DNA of 64,000 bases from the NCBI RefSeq assembly GCF_008831285.2, contig NC_045139.1, forward strand, positions 19,140,354 through 19,204,353, written 5' to 3'. The notes under the pieces were generated by a model, which was not told where the DNA came from, searched no databases, and saw only the letters and a program-made list of their open reading frames with translations. The translations under genes and the position numbers were made by a program. Below, piece after piece: positions 12,170 to 23,235 of the stretch (within the stretch, counting starts at the first letter, position 1; each line of letters starts with the position of its first letter). Source of the stretch: Nymphaea colorata (Eukaryota; Streptophyta; Magnoliopsida; Nymphaeales; Nymphaeaceae).

Positions 12170-12604
12170 TGAAACTGTATTTGCAGAATTAAAGAAAAGA
12201 ACAAGTACTTGCCACATATACTAGAGAGAGGCAAATAATGCTGCCATCACAGATAATTGAAGTGAGAGTCTTTGCTAAGTAGTAAGCAATAACAAATTGC
12301 TTGCTTTGGCTGCACGCCAGTATTGCTGCAATTACATCGTGACATATATTTGACCATAAATATATGAAAAAACAACAGAAAACAGTATGCATCATCATAG
12401 TCATAATAATGGTGTGTCGTCATAAATCTTACCAGATGGAAAGATGCCGATGGACATGGGAATTGTGAGCAAAGGTTTGATGTCAAAGGCATCTGCTAAG
12501 CATCCGACCAGGGGAGTAACAATCAGGTTGCCCATCCCTGCTATCTGCCATCAGCATCATCTTCAGTCTTTCCCACATTTTATTTGGAACAAGAAAGAAC
12601 CATT

Positions 12605-12643
<39 letters not shown>

Positions 12644-13367
12644 AGAGAGGGAGAGAGAGAGAGAGAGAGAGAGGAAACTGAAAAAGATGAACATGTATCA
12701 GATTTAAGGCCGGACATGTACGTTGGCAGTAGATACATAAAATCATATAAAATATGGATGAAGTGTGTGGTGATTCACGTATCTCGGTAGGGATACATGA
12801 AATATATAGTATATTTAATGCCGGGCTCATGTACACATGCCAATATAGGAGGCTTGTTGGTGGAGCCAATTTGATGATAATGAAAGAGCAGCTGATTTGT
12901 GAGCCAAATCCGGCGTAGTGATGGACGGCTTGGTTCATTTCCCAGCCTTGTGAACGAAGCAACAAACCTTAGGCTGCCATCTAGAAGAGCATGGTAAACG
13001 TATGTTTCACTCCACTAATATTACAGTTTTTATCAGCCTGAGCGTGGTTTTTAGTAAAAAGAAAAAACTGCAACAAGCTTGACTGCCATTGATTAAACTT
13101 CATTAATTCAACTCCTCTTTTCCGAATAGAAGAGAAGAGGAAGAAACAATGACAGAAAGAAAGAGTGAAGGATGGTTCATGGCGAATTTTCAATGACAGA
13201 CATACCGCCTGCTGGAAGCCGGCGAGATAAATAACGAGGCCGCATTCGTGTTGGCCGGGGCAGAGAGCCCCCATGAGAATGTCCGTGATGGAGGGCAGCA
13301 CCATGAGCGAGCCAAGTTGGTAGAGGAACAGGCTCACCATCAGATGAAGATTCCTTCTTTGCTCCAT
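8411..13367 (-). CDS. MFS transporter, HIAT1/MFSD14-like (plant 'tetracycline transporter-like')
   Basis: Fourteen exons, in transcript order 13367-13206, 12544-12433, 12325-12213, 12103-11981, 11830-11556, 11431-11356, 10640-10554, 10422-10342, 10238-10206, 9603-9550, 9475-9434, 8832-8754, 8664-8594, 8491-8411, join to 1389 bp and a 462-aa protein, the usual family length. Family landmarks appear in order: a first helix then SITDILMGALCPG; KTLTSIICDGS; YVADNTSEGGRATAFG; the SFSQASGIAF segment; KDQFAELMLINGIAG; SIVSKQVGPDEQGKAQGCISGICS; and FHFPGFSIMC near the end. About 12 membrane helices are expected; substrate unknown in plants. The start is the ATG of MEQRRN; upstream in-frame codons open only with TTG. 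Oddities: the intron after exon 3 appears to start with GC, and the loop 2-3 signature that is usually GxLSDxxGRK reads GCLADAFDIK, losing the Gly-Arg. Confidence 0.92.
12211..12212 (-). other. probable GC 5' splice site (GC-AG intron) in the MFS gene
   Basis: Exon 3 must end with TAT GTG to keep the conserved Tyr-Val-Ala-Asp, and the next bases are GCAAGT. The downstream exon begins GCGGAT after CAG. A GT two or more bases upstream would delete conserved Val or Tyr-Val. Confidence 0.75.
12608..12672. repeat. compound (TA)n-(GA)n microsatellite
   Basis: About 16 TA units followed by about 15 GA units, lying in the first intron of the MFS transporter gene. A pure (TA) run of about 20 bp is also present at 12139-12160 in another intron. 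Confidence 0.95.
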
Positions 13368-15360
13368 TTCTTCGTCTTCTTTTTCACTCAAACGCTAGCT
13401 CCATCACCGCCCTTCAACTGACTTCGTCCGCTTGCTCTTCTCCTCCACGCTCTCAGGCTGAAGCAGCAAGAGTTGCGTTCTCAGAGAAGGTCTGGAACTC
13501 TTACATGCATTTCCAGAGAGTTCTTCACAAAGATCGGAAGCAAACAACTTTCCCTCACCTGTATATAGCTAGTGCAGACTCTTTTTTCCTTTTACGTGAC
13601 AAATGAGTTCAATAGTTCCTCATTCTATTGGTGCCCACCACGTCTCCCCCGGTGATTAAAGCAAAGTTAGAGAGAAAACGCCCAAAAGAAGATTGAGTAG
13701 CTTCTACGTCAGATCTTAGAAGAGGAGTGACGAACCTACCACCTTCTCTTTTCTTTTGTTTCTTTCTTTACAAAGGGAAGAAGAGATATTTGGCCCACCC
13801 CCCAGGGAGTTTGCGGTTGATTGAGGACCAATTCTTGTGTCAAATCTTCTCTCTTTGTTGCTACAAAAGGAAGTAATCAATGCTTAAATTAAATTAAAAT
13901 GCGGCAAGGGTGGTACCCCAAGACAAAGCTTTGGTTAACTCCAGGATAAATTTTCTTGATGCTCACTATAAACAAATATTTAGCCTAACTACTAGTCTAA
14001 GACTAGTTTGCATGAGCATGCAAGACAATTCCAAACTCACGCATTTGACATAGAGAATCCGCTTGACAAATGTTCTACAAAAATGATATAGAGAATCCGC
14101 TTGCACCCCACTGCAATTCAAACATGAAATATTTCTAACTAATTTAGACTAATTTAACCAAAAAAGGAAGAACAGCCCATATTTTGTCTGTCTGTAGCTT
14201 GCTTTGGTGTTTGGAGTTGTCACCCTTGCTATACTTCAACTTGTGCGTCGGTGGCCTTTCATTTGCAGCATAGCACTTTGGATATTCAGAACAATACTTT
14301 TAATGGAGAACAACACTTTTAATGGTGTGTAATTTATACTTACAGAAAGTTTAACTCGGATTGCCTTTTTGACAGCAACGTCCAACCCACCGCACTAACC
14401 TCCTTCGACTTTAACAGTCACGGTTTAATCACCCGATTTCATCTTCACAGATTCTGCTACAAATTAAGAAACGCTATTGCTTTCATCATATGCAGTTTTC
14501 AGAAAGGCACATATACAAGGAGAACCATACTTTGACAACTAAGTGCGAATTACTTTTTGTATTGTTTAATATTTTAAGTAAATCAAATATTTTAAAATAT
14601 TGTAATTAAAATTCACATCATATCTAAACGAAGTGTGGAATAAGTAGTACATTGGACGACCTGCATGTAACAACAAAACTTTGGGATCCTTTAGAGTTGT
14701 TTGGCGGTGTCCTGTGAATTTGCTTCAAAAATTAAATCAGAATCATAAAATACTAGAACAAGTGTTTTATGAATCTACCTCATTGGAGCAGATTTACAAC
14801 AAGACACTGGCAAAACGTCTGTATTACCAAAGGACTCCTTTAGATCTCAATCACAATATGACTTTTGGATATATACGGTGGGAGATCCCCTGTCTACCAA
14901 ACAAATGAAAATGGGATTGTTTAAGATCCATTCTTAAGATCGTTCCATCAAACACACCTCAGTCATGCCTAACAAAAGCAGTCTCCAACTAAAATATAAC
15001 CATCATCTAAGCTTTTGAAAGGTTATTTTACACATCTTCATACACACATTGAAGTTGGTGCACATAAATGTTCCTATTTTAAGTAGCCCGTTTGAAAATT
15101 GGAACAACAAATTGTTTCATTTATGCCCGTCTTCAAGGTAGATATATGGCAAAGTTTGTTGTTATTCATATTGTCAAACGATCCCTCGAGGCTCTTTGGC
15201 AGTTCCTCGAGGCTCTTTGGCAGTTAAAACATTATGTGAGTGTTCAAATAATCTATTCCAAAGATTATGGTAGATTCATGGAATAGGAAAATATGGTAGT
15301 TCATGAAACAATTACAAAATGTTTCATTTGTCAAACAACCCCTTAAAGTTCTCATCTAAC
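13368..15360. other. upstream region of MFS gene and AT-rich spacer
   Basis: Bases 13368-13600 are the presumed promoter and 5' UTR of the minus-strand transporter gene. Further right is AT-rich spacer. Around 14690-14960 and 15090-15355 lie degraded dispersed repeats with TGTTTGG/CAAACAA-type ends and the phrase TTTGTCAAACAACCCC, a signature seen again near 20.3-20.8 kb and 43.5-43.75 kb. No gene recognised. Confidence 0.5.
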
Positions 15361-15369
15361 CATTGGTTA

Positions 15370-16580
15370 TAGGGACGTCAATATATCAGATTTGAATCGG
15401 ACATTCGACCGAACCAATTCAAAAAAATCGGGTATGGAAAAAATTTAATGTCCAATTTAGAAATTGGATCAGATCCGGATTTAATAAATGACATCCGATT
15501 GGATTCAGATTTGGATTGGATTCATTTTTAGACAAATATCATGTATGTAATAATAATAAATTTTGAAAATTAGCAAAAATCCGGTTCAAAATTCAAATTT
15601 GGATATAAGTATAAAAATCAGATTTTGATTGTAAAATTGGATTTTGGATTTGGATTTGGATATGACTTTTCTTTATTCGAATCTAAAATCGAATCGAGTA
15701 TGTGAATATCCAAAAAGCCAAAATATGATTAAGGATATATCCGATAAGTTGACAACTCTAATTAGTTATAGGGGTTATAATAAGTTGTTCAGTTAGAGAA
15801 ACAGTGATTGATAATGCCAACTTAAAATTTATTACCATCCGGGTGTTCATTATGATCCGCTTGTTAAGAATAGACAGTTGAACTGTTGTTCTTTTAATTT
15901 GCTAATTTGCTTTTCTACTTATCAAGTACGCAGCCCTGATTATTTATATGTGGAGAGCTAAACGGAGCGAAATTCAAGCCAAGTTGTCTCATATGGTTGC
16001 ACAAGCTAAATCGCAAGGCCGAACGAACACAAGCCGATCTTCAAACTGGTCAGGTGACTCGAAACAGCCAGTTAGTGGAATCCAAACAGGCTATACTTGA
16101 CTTAAAACATGAACCAAGTTTGAGCTGCTTTAATGAATCAATGATCAAAGGGATGCCAATTGATTGGATTCGAATCGAATATACTCTTAGTTGTATCTGT
16201 CTTTCCAAATCTTCATATACTTGGGTTCAAAATTGGATTCGCCTACCAACCAAGAAAAGTCATATCAGAATATGAATCTAAAATTCAATTCACAATCAAA
16301 TCCCATCCAAATCTGATTTTTTACATTCATCTTCATTTCTGAATCCGAATCTGAATTTTGAACTGAGAGATGTTTAAAATGTAAGAGTATTAGATACAGG
16401 ATATTTATTTAAAAGTAAACCTAATCTGAATTCAAATGTCATCAGATATGTATGTATGTCTGAATCCGATCACATGTCATTCCTTAAATCCGAATATGAT
16501 CCTATCTCTTAATGAGATTTTTTTTTTTTTTTTATACTGAATTGTTTGACGGATATCCGATTCAAACCGGATAGATAATC
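15370..16580. repeat. large imperfect foldback (inverted repeat arms about 400 bp)
   Basis: The left arm (15370-15770) is built of phrases such as GGATTCAGATTTGGATT and ATCAGATTTTGATTGTAA. The right arm (16150-16580) contains their reverse complements, for example CAAATCTGATTTTTTAC and GACGGATATCCGATTCAAAC. The arms flank about 380 bp of unrelated AT-rich DNA. No transposase frame is present. It may be two opposed copies of one dispersed repeat or a non-autonomous foldback element. Confidence 0.6.
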
Positions 16581-17507
16581 CTGAATGAACATAATCTCTA
16601 CATACGCATTCGCTTCTTTGATCAGCTCATTTTCAGGCCTAGGCCACATTTTAGCCTGGGACACAATTGGGGGCAGTCTTGGATCCAGATCTGTATCGAG
16701 ATTTGCATGCCATTCTTACGGGTGCGAGATCTAGTCTAAATCATTTAGCTGTCACAGATTTGACCCAACTGATGTCAAATCATAGATGAAGCACGTCTTA
16801 CATATTAGTGGCAGCACCACCACTCATTTAGTGATACAAATATTGAGGTCCACATTATCTCCTTCTTCTGATTGGGTTTTCAAATTCTAGCTTTTGAGGC
16901 TTATACCTTTTTAGCCTCATAGTTTTTCTTGGTCTGAAAGTTTGAAGGTTATGTTTGTTTCACAGTGGATCTCAGAATCGTAGTGATCCTAGATCACTAA
17001 TTCCATCTTCCTCTCAATCTAACCTTTTAAATATCTTGAATCCAATCCCGAAGCCACCCGTGTGAAGCATAAACTTCCGATAAGCAAGAGGTTAACAACT
17101 CACCAATTGAATAAAACTTAAAGAGAGGTTAACAACTCACCAATTGAATAAAACTTAAAGACTCGCATTTCCCTTGTCTGAAAGGTCTTGGGCTGCATTA
17201 AGACGTGGGTGGCATTCCACATACCGGTTAACTAGAGTATTGCGCTACAGTAGAGGTGAGTAGCACTCATGAGAATCCGACAAGCAGTGCACCCTTTGAT
17301 GCAACCGCCAACCCAACCAACTAGCTTTTAGAAGAGAAGCAATTTTTTTTTTTTTTTTGATACATAACCCTCGTCTTTCTAAAGTGACTCTCGGCCTCTC
17401 ACGTCGAAAGGCAGGGTTAGCTCTATGGAAAATTTATTAGCTTTTACTTTTTTTTTTAATTAGTAATTAATTTTCAATTGCTTTTAAGTATTAAAAGCCA
17501 GGAGGTA
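16581..17507. other. spacer with a 37-bp tandem duplication
   Basis: No gene seen. At 17087-17160 a unit of 37 bp containing AGGTTAACAACTCACCAATT is present twice in tandem without mismatch in the parts compared. Poly-T/poly-A runs occur at 17342-17359 and 17449-17458. Confidence 0.6.
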
Positions 17508-17833
17508 AGGCTTGGCATTGGGTCGGGCCCTTGCTTCCTGGTAGGTACCTAGTACTCGGCTCGACTTAGGCTTGAGCCTGGGCCCAGAAATAAAGACCCA
17601 ATAAGTTTGGGTAGACCTGATATTTTTTTAATTAATTATTTTATTAATTTATATATATAAATATAATATTTTATTATGAATATATATATATATTTGATTA
17701 ATTTAATCAGATCGAACCTAGGTTGAGCTTGCTCTCAAGTTTTAATGGTCGGACCAAGTTCGAGCCGAAGTTTCGGCTTGAACCCGACTCCTTATCTGGT
17801 CGGGCCCCGAGTTCCAGTATGATGCCCAAGCCT
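17508..17833. mobile_element. GGCC-rich small TIR element, copy 1
   Basis: Ends AGGCTTGG.CAT and ATGCCCAAGCCT are inverted repeats, and both ends carry GGGTCGGGCCC-type sequence. The core is AT-rich and shares the 21-bp phrase AATATAATATTTTATTATGA (and flanking bases) with a second copy at 35684-35973. Clear target duplications were not found for this copy. It has no coding capacity, so if mobile it is non-autonomous. Confidence 0.6.
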
Positions 17834-20286
17834 AAGGGAGATGAAGGGCCAAATACTAGTTAACCGACGAATGATGATTTGGCATCTATTAACACCACTT
17901 TTCAAGCAAGTCAATGCACTTGTAGTAATTTGGAGGTGGTCGAAAGGAAAGTCAAAGAAATGAAGAGTGTTCTTGAATTACGTGTACGTTATAGGGTTTT
18001 ATTGAAAATCGCTTGCTTTCGGCTGGAGCACTGCCACCGCCCATAGTTTTTCTTCCTGTGCCCTCGTTCTCTTTCCTGTCCCCATTGTAGAGAGGACAAG
18101 CGACAGTAAAAACAAACACTGGAAATCTCAAGAAGTCCTCCCGTGTGGGCCATCTCTAAAAATTTTTAAAAATATATCATTAAATCTTTATCGAGGAAAA
18201 AAAAAAATTATGGATTGGTCGTTGAATCATAAGCTGTTATTAATGTTTTTTTAATGATAAAAAAAAAATTAGCCATCAGACAACTTCCAGCATTCACCAC
18301 TACTGCATTATAAATTATGGTTTTACATAACTTTTTTAATTATAACTTTTTATTTTTAACCATATGATAAATGTTGGCATTTAACAAATTTGCATTCCTT
18401 TATATATGTGCATTGTTTATTATGATTGGCACAAGGACAAAAATTCAGCGACTGGATACACTAAACAACAAAAAGGCAAAATAAGGCCAGCAGAATTAAT
18501 ATTTGCTAAAAAGGAAACAACCACTTAGAATGTAAAAAATATTACTGTACATATTGATTATGATCATACACTTTATTGGTGTTGACAGTTACATGGAAGA
18601 TATATGTGGTCGAGATGCTCTAAATTAAAAAAAAAAAAAAAATCGTTGCTTTTAACGTACTTTTGTCTTTTATAAATTAAAAATTCTAGCCACACGACTG
18701 CCGCTATCTAATGGCTTTAATAAGTTAGTTTATATAATACCAATGAAAATAATTAGTTTGCTTAGTTGATACTATTAAATGTTATACGTAGACTATGTAT
18801 TATATATATATAACACATACATTCGACATCTACCAGAGAAGAGGTTAAGTGTACTTTTACAAAATCTGTTCAACAAAATGCAATTGCAATTTTTCTTTCT
18901 TTTGCATCATCGATGGCAATGTACAACGAGTGAGCCGAGCTCAATCTCCACTAGATATCGAGTAGAGCATTATGAGGTAAGCTCGAGCTCGCAAGCTCGA
19001 TTAGTTTAATCCATTGTCACAAAAAATGTATATAAGTATTATACGACAAGGTATATTTCTGATATAATATGGTAAAGTTATATATCTCGAAAATATCTAG
19101 GAAAAATTTCAGTAATTTTTAAAAAAAAATTAAAACATTTAATAAATACTGAAAATTATTAAAAAATAATAAAAATATGAAAAAACATGAAAAATGCATA
19201 TTGTACTTGTATTATACCTGTTTTTTATTTGTTGGTGTATTATACTGTATTATAATCGTATTACACATGTTTTTTATTTTTTATCTTTTAAAAACGTGTT
19301 TTTTTTTATTTAAATGAAAATGAAAGCCACAAAACATATGTCAAAAAATCGCCAACATGTTCTTGAAGATTCAAATAGAGATGACAGGAGGAGTTGAGTC
19401 GAGTTTAAAAGAATCGAGCTGAACTTGATTTATTAAGCGAGTTGACATCGAGTCTTTGGCTCGATTAGTTGTACATCCCCAAAAACAACAGAAACTCAAT
19501 AGAAACAAAAAATTTGAATGGCTTTGGCAAATCGCGCCCTTGGCAATCAAAGTACTCCGTCACCATGTGGACCATATGGCAAGCAGATCCCCTTCTGGTC
19601 CCGGACGGCGTCAGTCAAGTTGAAGAACCGATGGCCGGAGAGGCTCGTGGCGTGGACTCGTCGGTGCTGCCAGTCCACTCTCTCTCTCCCCTTCCCTTCT
19701 TCTGAGGCTCTGCTTCGTCCCTCCCCATGTGCTCTCTGGTTCATCTTCCTCGTCCTGTCTTCTTCTTCTTCCTCTCTCCCTCTGTCTGCTCTTAAATGCT
19801 GCGGCACTCAACGCCTCGTCCTGCCTCACATTGATAACGACGCCTCTGCTCAAGTACACCGTCGATACAGGTGGTCATTTTACTCCGGCCACAAGCCGAC
19901 AGCCATCGACACGTGACTTGTGAATCAGATGCAAGGGGGGAGTAGCCATGAAAGACAAGCCTTTTGAAGAAGCCAAACAAAAACTCATCAAGTTGCTTCG
20001 ATTTTGTGCCTGAATTTGGTTCACCTTCTGCCTACAAACGCAAGATCCTGTCTACTACATGACCAAGTAGACGGACCCGATCGTGCACGTGAGATAACTT
20101 TTATCTTTTTTTATCTGTTGCCAAACAGTGAACCGAGAGCTAAAAATTTTTTTTGCTAAGGAGCACTAGAACCCTTTGTTTTTGTTTTATGTATTTGCAG
20201 TAGATTCATCAACAAAGTGTTTGATGAATAGCAAATACATAGAATACTAACAAAGTGTTTCTCTTACCAAACATCTCATCACATTC
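17834..20286. other. AT-rich spacer with an isolated GC-rich patch
   Basis: Mostly AT-rich with poly-A/T runs. Bases about 19500-19930 are distinctly GC-rich and CT-rich, like a plant first exon or 5' UTR, with overlapping open frames on both strands (up to 132 codons at 19518-19916), none of which I recognise. The patch could be a promoter/leader of an undetected transcript or a remnant of a gene. Confidence 0.4.
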
Positions 20287-20835
20287 TAAATTTTAAACTT
20301 TAAGAGGCACCCAAATAGAAATCTAAACAGTTGCGCATGTATACCAACCAATTCAAGTGTTTAGTGAATCTACTCAAATTTTTGTGGCATATACATGAAA
20401 CATTGATAAAGTGTTCTTTTGTCAAGAAACCTTTAAAAGTCAAAATTTTAAACTTTAAGAGGCACCCACATATAAATAAGTAAAACTTAATGAAGTTGTG
20501 CATGTATACCAGCCAATTCAAGTGTTTAATGAATCTCTCTCAATTTTTGAGGTAGATACATGAAACACTAACATAGTGTTCCTCCTGCCAAATAACCCTT
20601 AAAGTCTAAATTTTAAACTTTAGGGAGCACCCACGTATAAACAAAACTTAATGAAGTTCGGGCAGTTGTGCACGTATACCAGCAAATGCAAGTGTTTAGT
20701 GAATCTTCCCTAATTTTTGAGGCAGATACATAAAACTAACAAAGTGTTCATGTTGCCGAACAACCCTTAAAAGTCTTAAGTTTTAAACTTTAAGAAGCAC
20801 CAACATATAAATACGTAAAACTTAATGATGTCCGG
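20287..20835. repeat. degenerate tandem repeat, about 3.5 copies of a 155-170 bp unit
   Basis: The phrase TTTTAAACTTTA(A/G)(G/A)(A/G)GGCACC-like recurs at about 20291, 20446, 20611 and 20781. Each copy also has TATACCAGCCAATTCAAGTGTTTA, GTAGATACATGAAAC and AAAGTGTTC in the same order. Copies differ by substitutions and small indels. Related sequence is dispersed at about 15.1-15.35 kb and 43.5-43.75 kb. Confidence 0.8.
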
Positions 20836-22006
20836 TCAAACACCAGCCAATGTGATAGCTCCACAACTGTTGCCAAAATATTGGGCAAAGACATAAAAAA
20901 ATGTAAAACAGGAGGATAAAAACATTAAATTTTACTGTTTTGCTTGTTTTAAATTGAAAAAAAAAAAAGGAAACACATTAACATTGAATGAAGTAAAAAA
21001 TGGAGAAGGAGCAATTGAGCCCTTCAACTGCTCAAGCTGAAAGAACTCACCCACATTTACTCCTTTTTGGATTTGTTTAGATGCAATTCACATAAGGGTG
21101 CATATGGGTAAGCCAAATATGCTCTAATTTGGCCTAAAAGTTCTTGTTTTTCCCTTTCTGGATATACTAAATCTGATCCTTTTGTATTTAGCTGATCTTA
21201 ATTTGGCCCTTTCTCTAACCCAAATATGCTCAAATTTGGCATCATTTTGGATTATATGCAAGGACAAATCGGCAAGAAGCACAGGAATAAGTACTTCTGA
21301 TTCGAGTTTCACATCCAACCAAATCCAAATTAGGTTTGGAGTAAGGAAGCTGGATGGATCAGTGAAGTTCCATTGAGGTTCTTGCTTAAATCTGAATTGG
21401 GCATCACAGAAAATCTCGGATTTAGATTAATCTAATCCAGATTCCATTCTAAGTAATATCCAAGACCACTTTTAATCTACTAAAGTAATACGGATCAGTT
21501 CAAACCTAAGAATGCTAATTGCTCGTGTTCCACATAAACAATTAGTCCAAGCCGTTTGCATCTCTAGGCATACGGTGCGTCCTTCATGTGTCCTCTTCTC
21601 GATTAATTATAGTAACCAGATGGCCTCGGACTTGCATGTGCAGAACTTTATTTAAAAGTTTTTTGGGCTGTCCAAAAGATATTTGGACGTATCTGATCAC
21701 GTGGTACGAGTCCTCTTACTTAATATGATTCCAAATAAATTTAGATCCAAATGGCAAGTTCTCTTCGTATTAGGGTTTCAGGTTTGGATCGTAATCTCAA
21801 AACTCGAAGGCATATTTATTAATTCTGTAATGCGAGCGGCTGACAACTATCCTCGAGGAAGTTGGCGCAATGGACGGCACATGAACTGGTAAGCTCTTGT
21901 GGCGTCAACTCTTTATACTGTAAAAGAGGGAGCAGAAAAGGGGAAAAGAAGGCACCAAGAAAAACATTGAAGCATAACCGGTGGGTCACCTCGAGACACT
22001 GAAAGC
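20836..22006. other. AT-rich spacer, no gene recognised
   Basis: Contains a short-period set of related words around AATTTGG/CCAAATT at 21120-21330 in both orientations, suggesting a small degraded inverted repeat. Open frames are short and unrecognised. Confidence 0.4.
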
Positions 22007-22202
22007 CAGGGGCGGAGGGAGGGGGGCCCACCTAGGCCGTGGCCCCACCTCAACTAACTGGAAAAAAAAATGTACATTATAAAAACTAAAAAATTTTAGT
22101 TGGGTAATGTATTTTTTAGATTTGGGTTTAGTTTAGTCCTACCCGAATGAGTTTGTTAGACCGTTCGGCCCGTCCCTAAAAAAAATCCTCGCTTCGTCCC
22201 TG
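22007..22202 (-). mobile_element. hAT-type MITE, 196 bp, reverse orientation
   Basis: Begins CAGGGGCGGAG and ends with CGTCCCTG. The interior matches, in reverse, the copies at 31968-32158 and 36142-36337 (same order of the GGGCCCACCTAGGC-like block, poly-A block and GGACGGGCCGA-like block). Flanks are CTGAAAGC on the left and CTCAAAGC on the right, 7 of 8 identical, as expected for an old hAT insertion. Confidence 0.8.
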
Positions 22203-22746
22203 CTCAAAGCAGTTCTGGATTTTAAGGTGATGGAGAGAAAGGAGGAGGCTTCGGCCTTCACTTAGACGGTGGGATTAACCTCCCGCTCACCCGAAATAGT
22301 GTGATGTAGTACGAGGAACGATGCTAATTTATGATCCGATCGGGTCTCCCTTTCTCTTCTTTTGGATCTCGGATCTGCGGGTTTTTCAATGTAAAATAGA
22401 TTTGAAGATCGTGAATTTGAAATTCATGAACCTCCAAGTGTGGATCTCAGATCACCCACCGATCTCAGATCTGGGGCTACCAGACATTGAATATGATGTA
22501 ACTACAGAAGGCTCCCAATGCTGAAAATTTTCCATTTGTAGAACTCTATGCCAAAGGCTGATTAACCTTTTTTTCAAATCAAAATGTTATTAAAACTGTG
22601 AATTTCAATCTTCTAGTGATAATTTGATAAGAACAGACATATTTAGGTGGTTTCGCGCATTTTATACGACGCATAAGAGAGTACAGCGCATAAATTTGAG
22701 CCGACCCTACCATGTTCTTCATTCGCCGGTTGGTGCGCTTGCAGTG

Positions 22747-22903
22747 CAGTAGCGGAGCTACATGTGGGCGCATGTTGGCAGCTGTCCTCACAGACCCCAC
22801 TCATTTTCGCAATTAAGGATCATTTATATGTGGTGCTCGGACGACTCGGCCCAAGTGTCTTATAACAACACAGCCCATCAGCTAAAAATTTCTGGCTCTA
22901 CTG
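22747..22903. mobile_element. hAT-like MITE relative, 157 bp
   Basis: Starts CAGTAGCGGAGCTAC and ends GGCTCTACTG, an inverted repeat of the CAGNGGCGGAGC type. No matching 8-bp flank was found, so the boundaries are less sure than for the other copies. Confidence 0.5.
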
Positions 22904-23132
22904 ATACCTAGGCCGATAAACCGTGCATTATGACTTTGATGTAAAATAATTTTCTTTTTCGGGAATCAATTTCAGATTCCTTTTTCCTAGTCAGACACAC
23001 ATAAGTCATTTCGCTCTCCCAATCACTTATAAAGCTGGTGGCGACTTGTCACCCACCTTTTTTATGGAAAATTGAAATCAGCGGGCTACCTCTCTAACCA
23101 AATGGTTATTTTTTTTAGGTTGTTTAGTGAGG

Positions 23133-23235
<103 letters not shown>

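Noticed and set aside
13368..13391. N-terminal extension of the MFS transporter upstream of MEQRRN
   Set aside because: The extension is opened only by a TTG codon; the first ATG in frame is at 13367 and gives the normal family length.
20287..20835. CRISPR-like regularly spaced repeats
   Set aside because: The whole unit is repeated with drift and there are no unique spacers; a eukaryotic degenerate tandem repeat.
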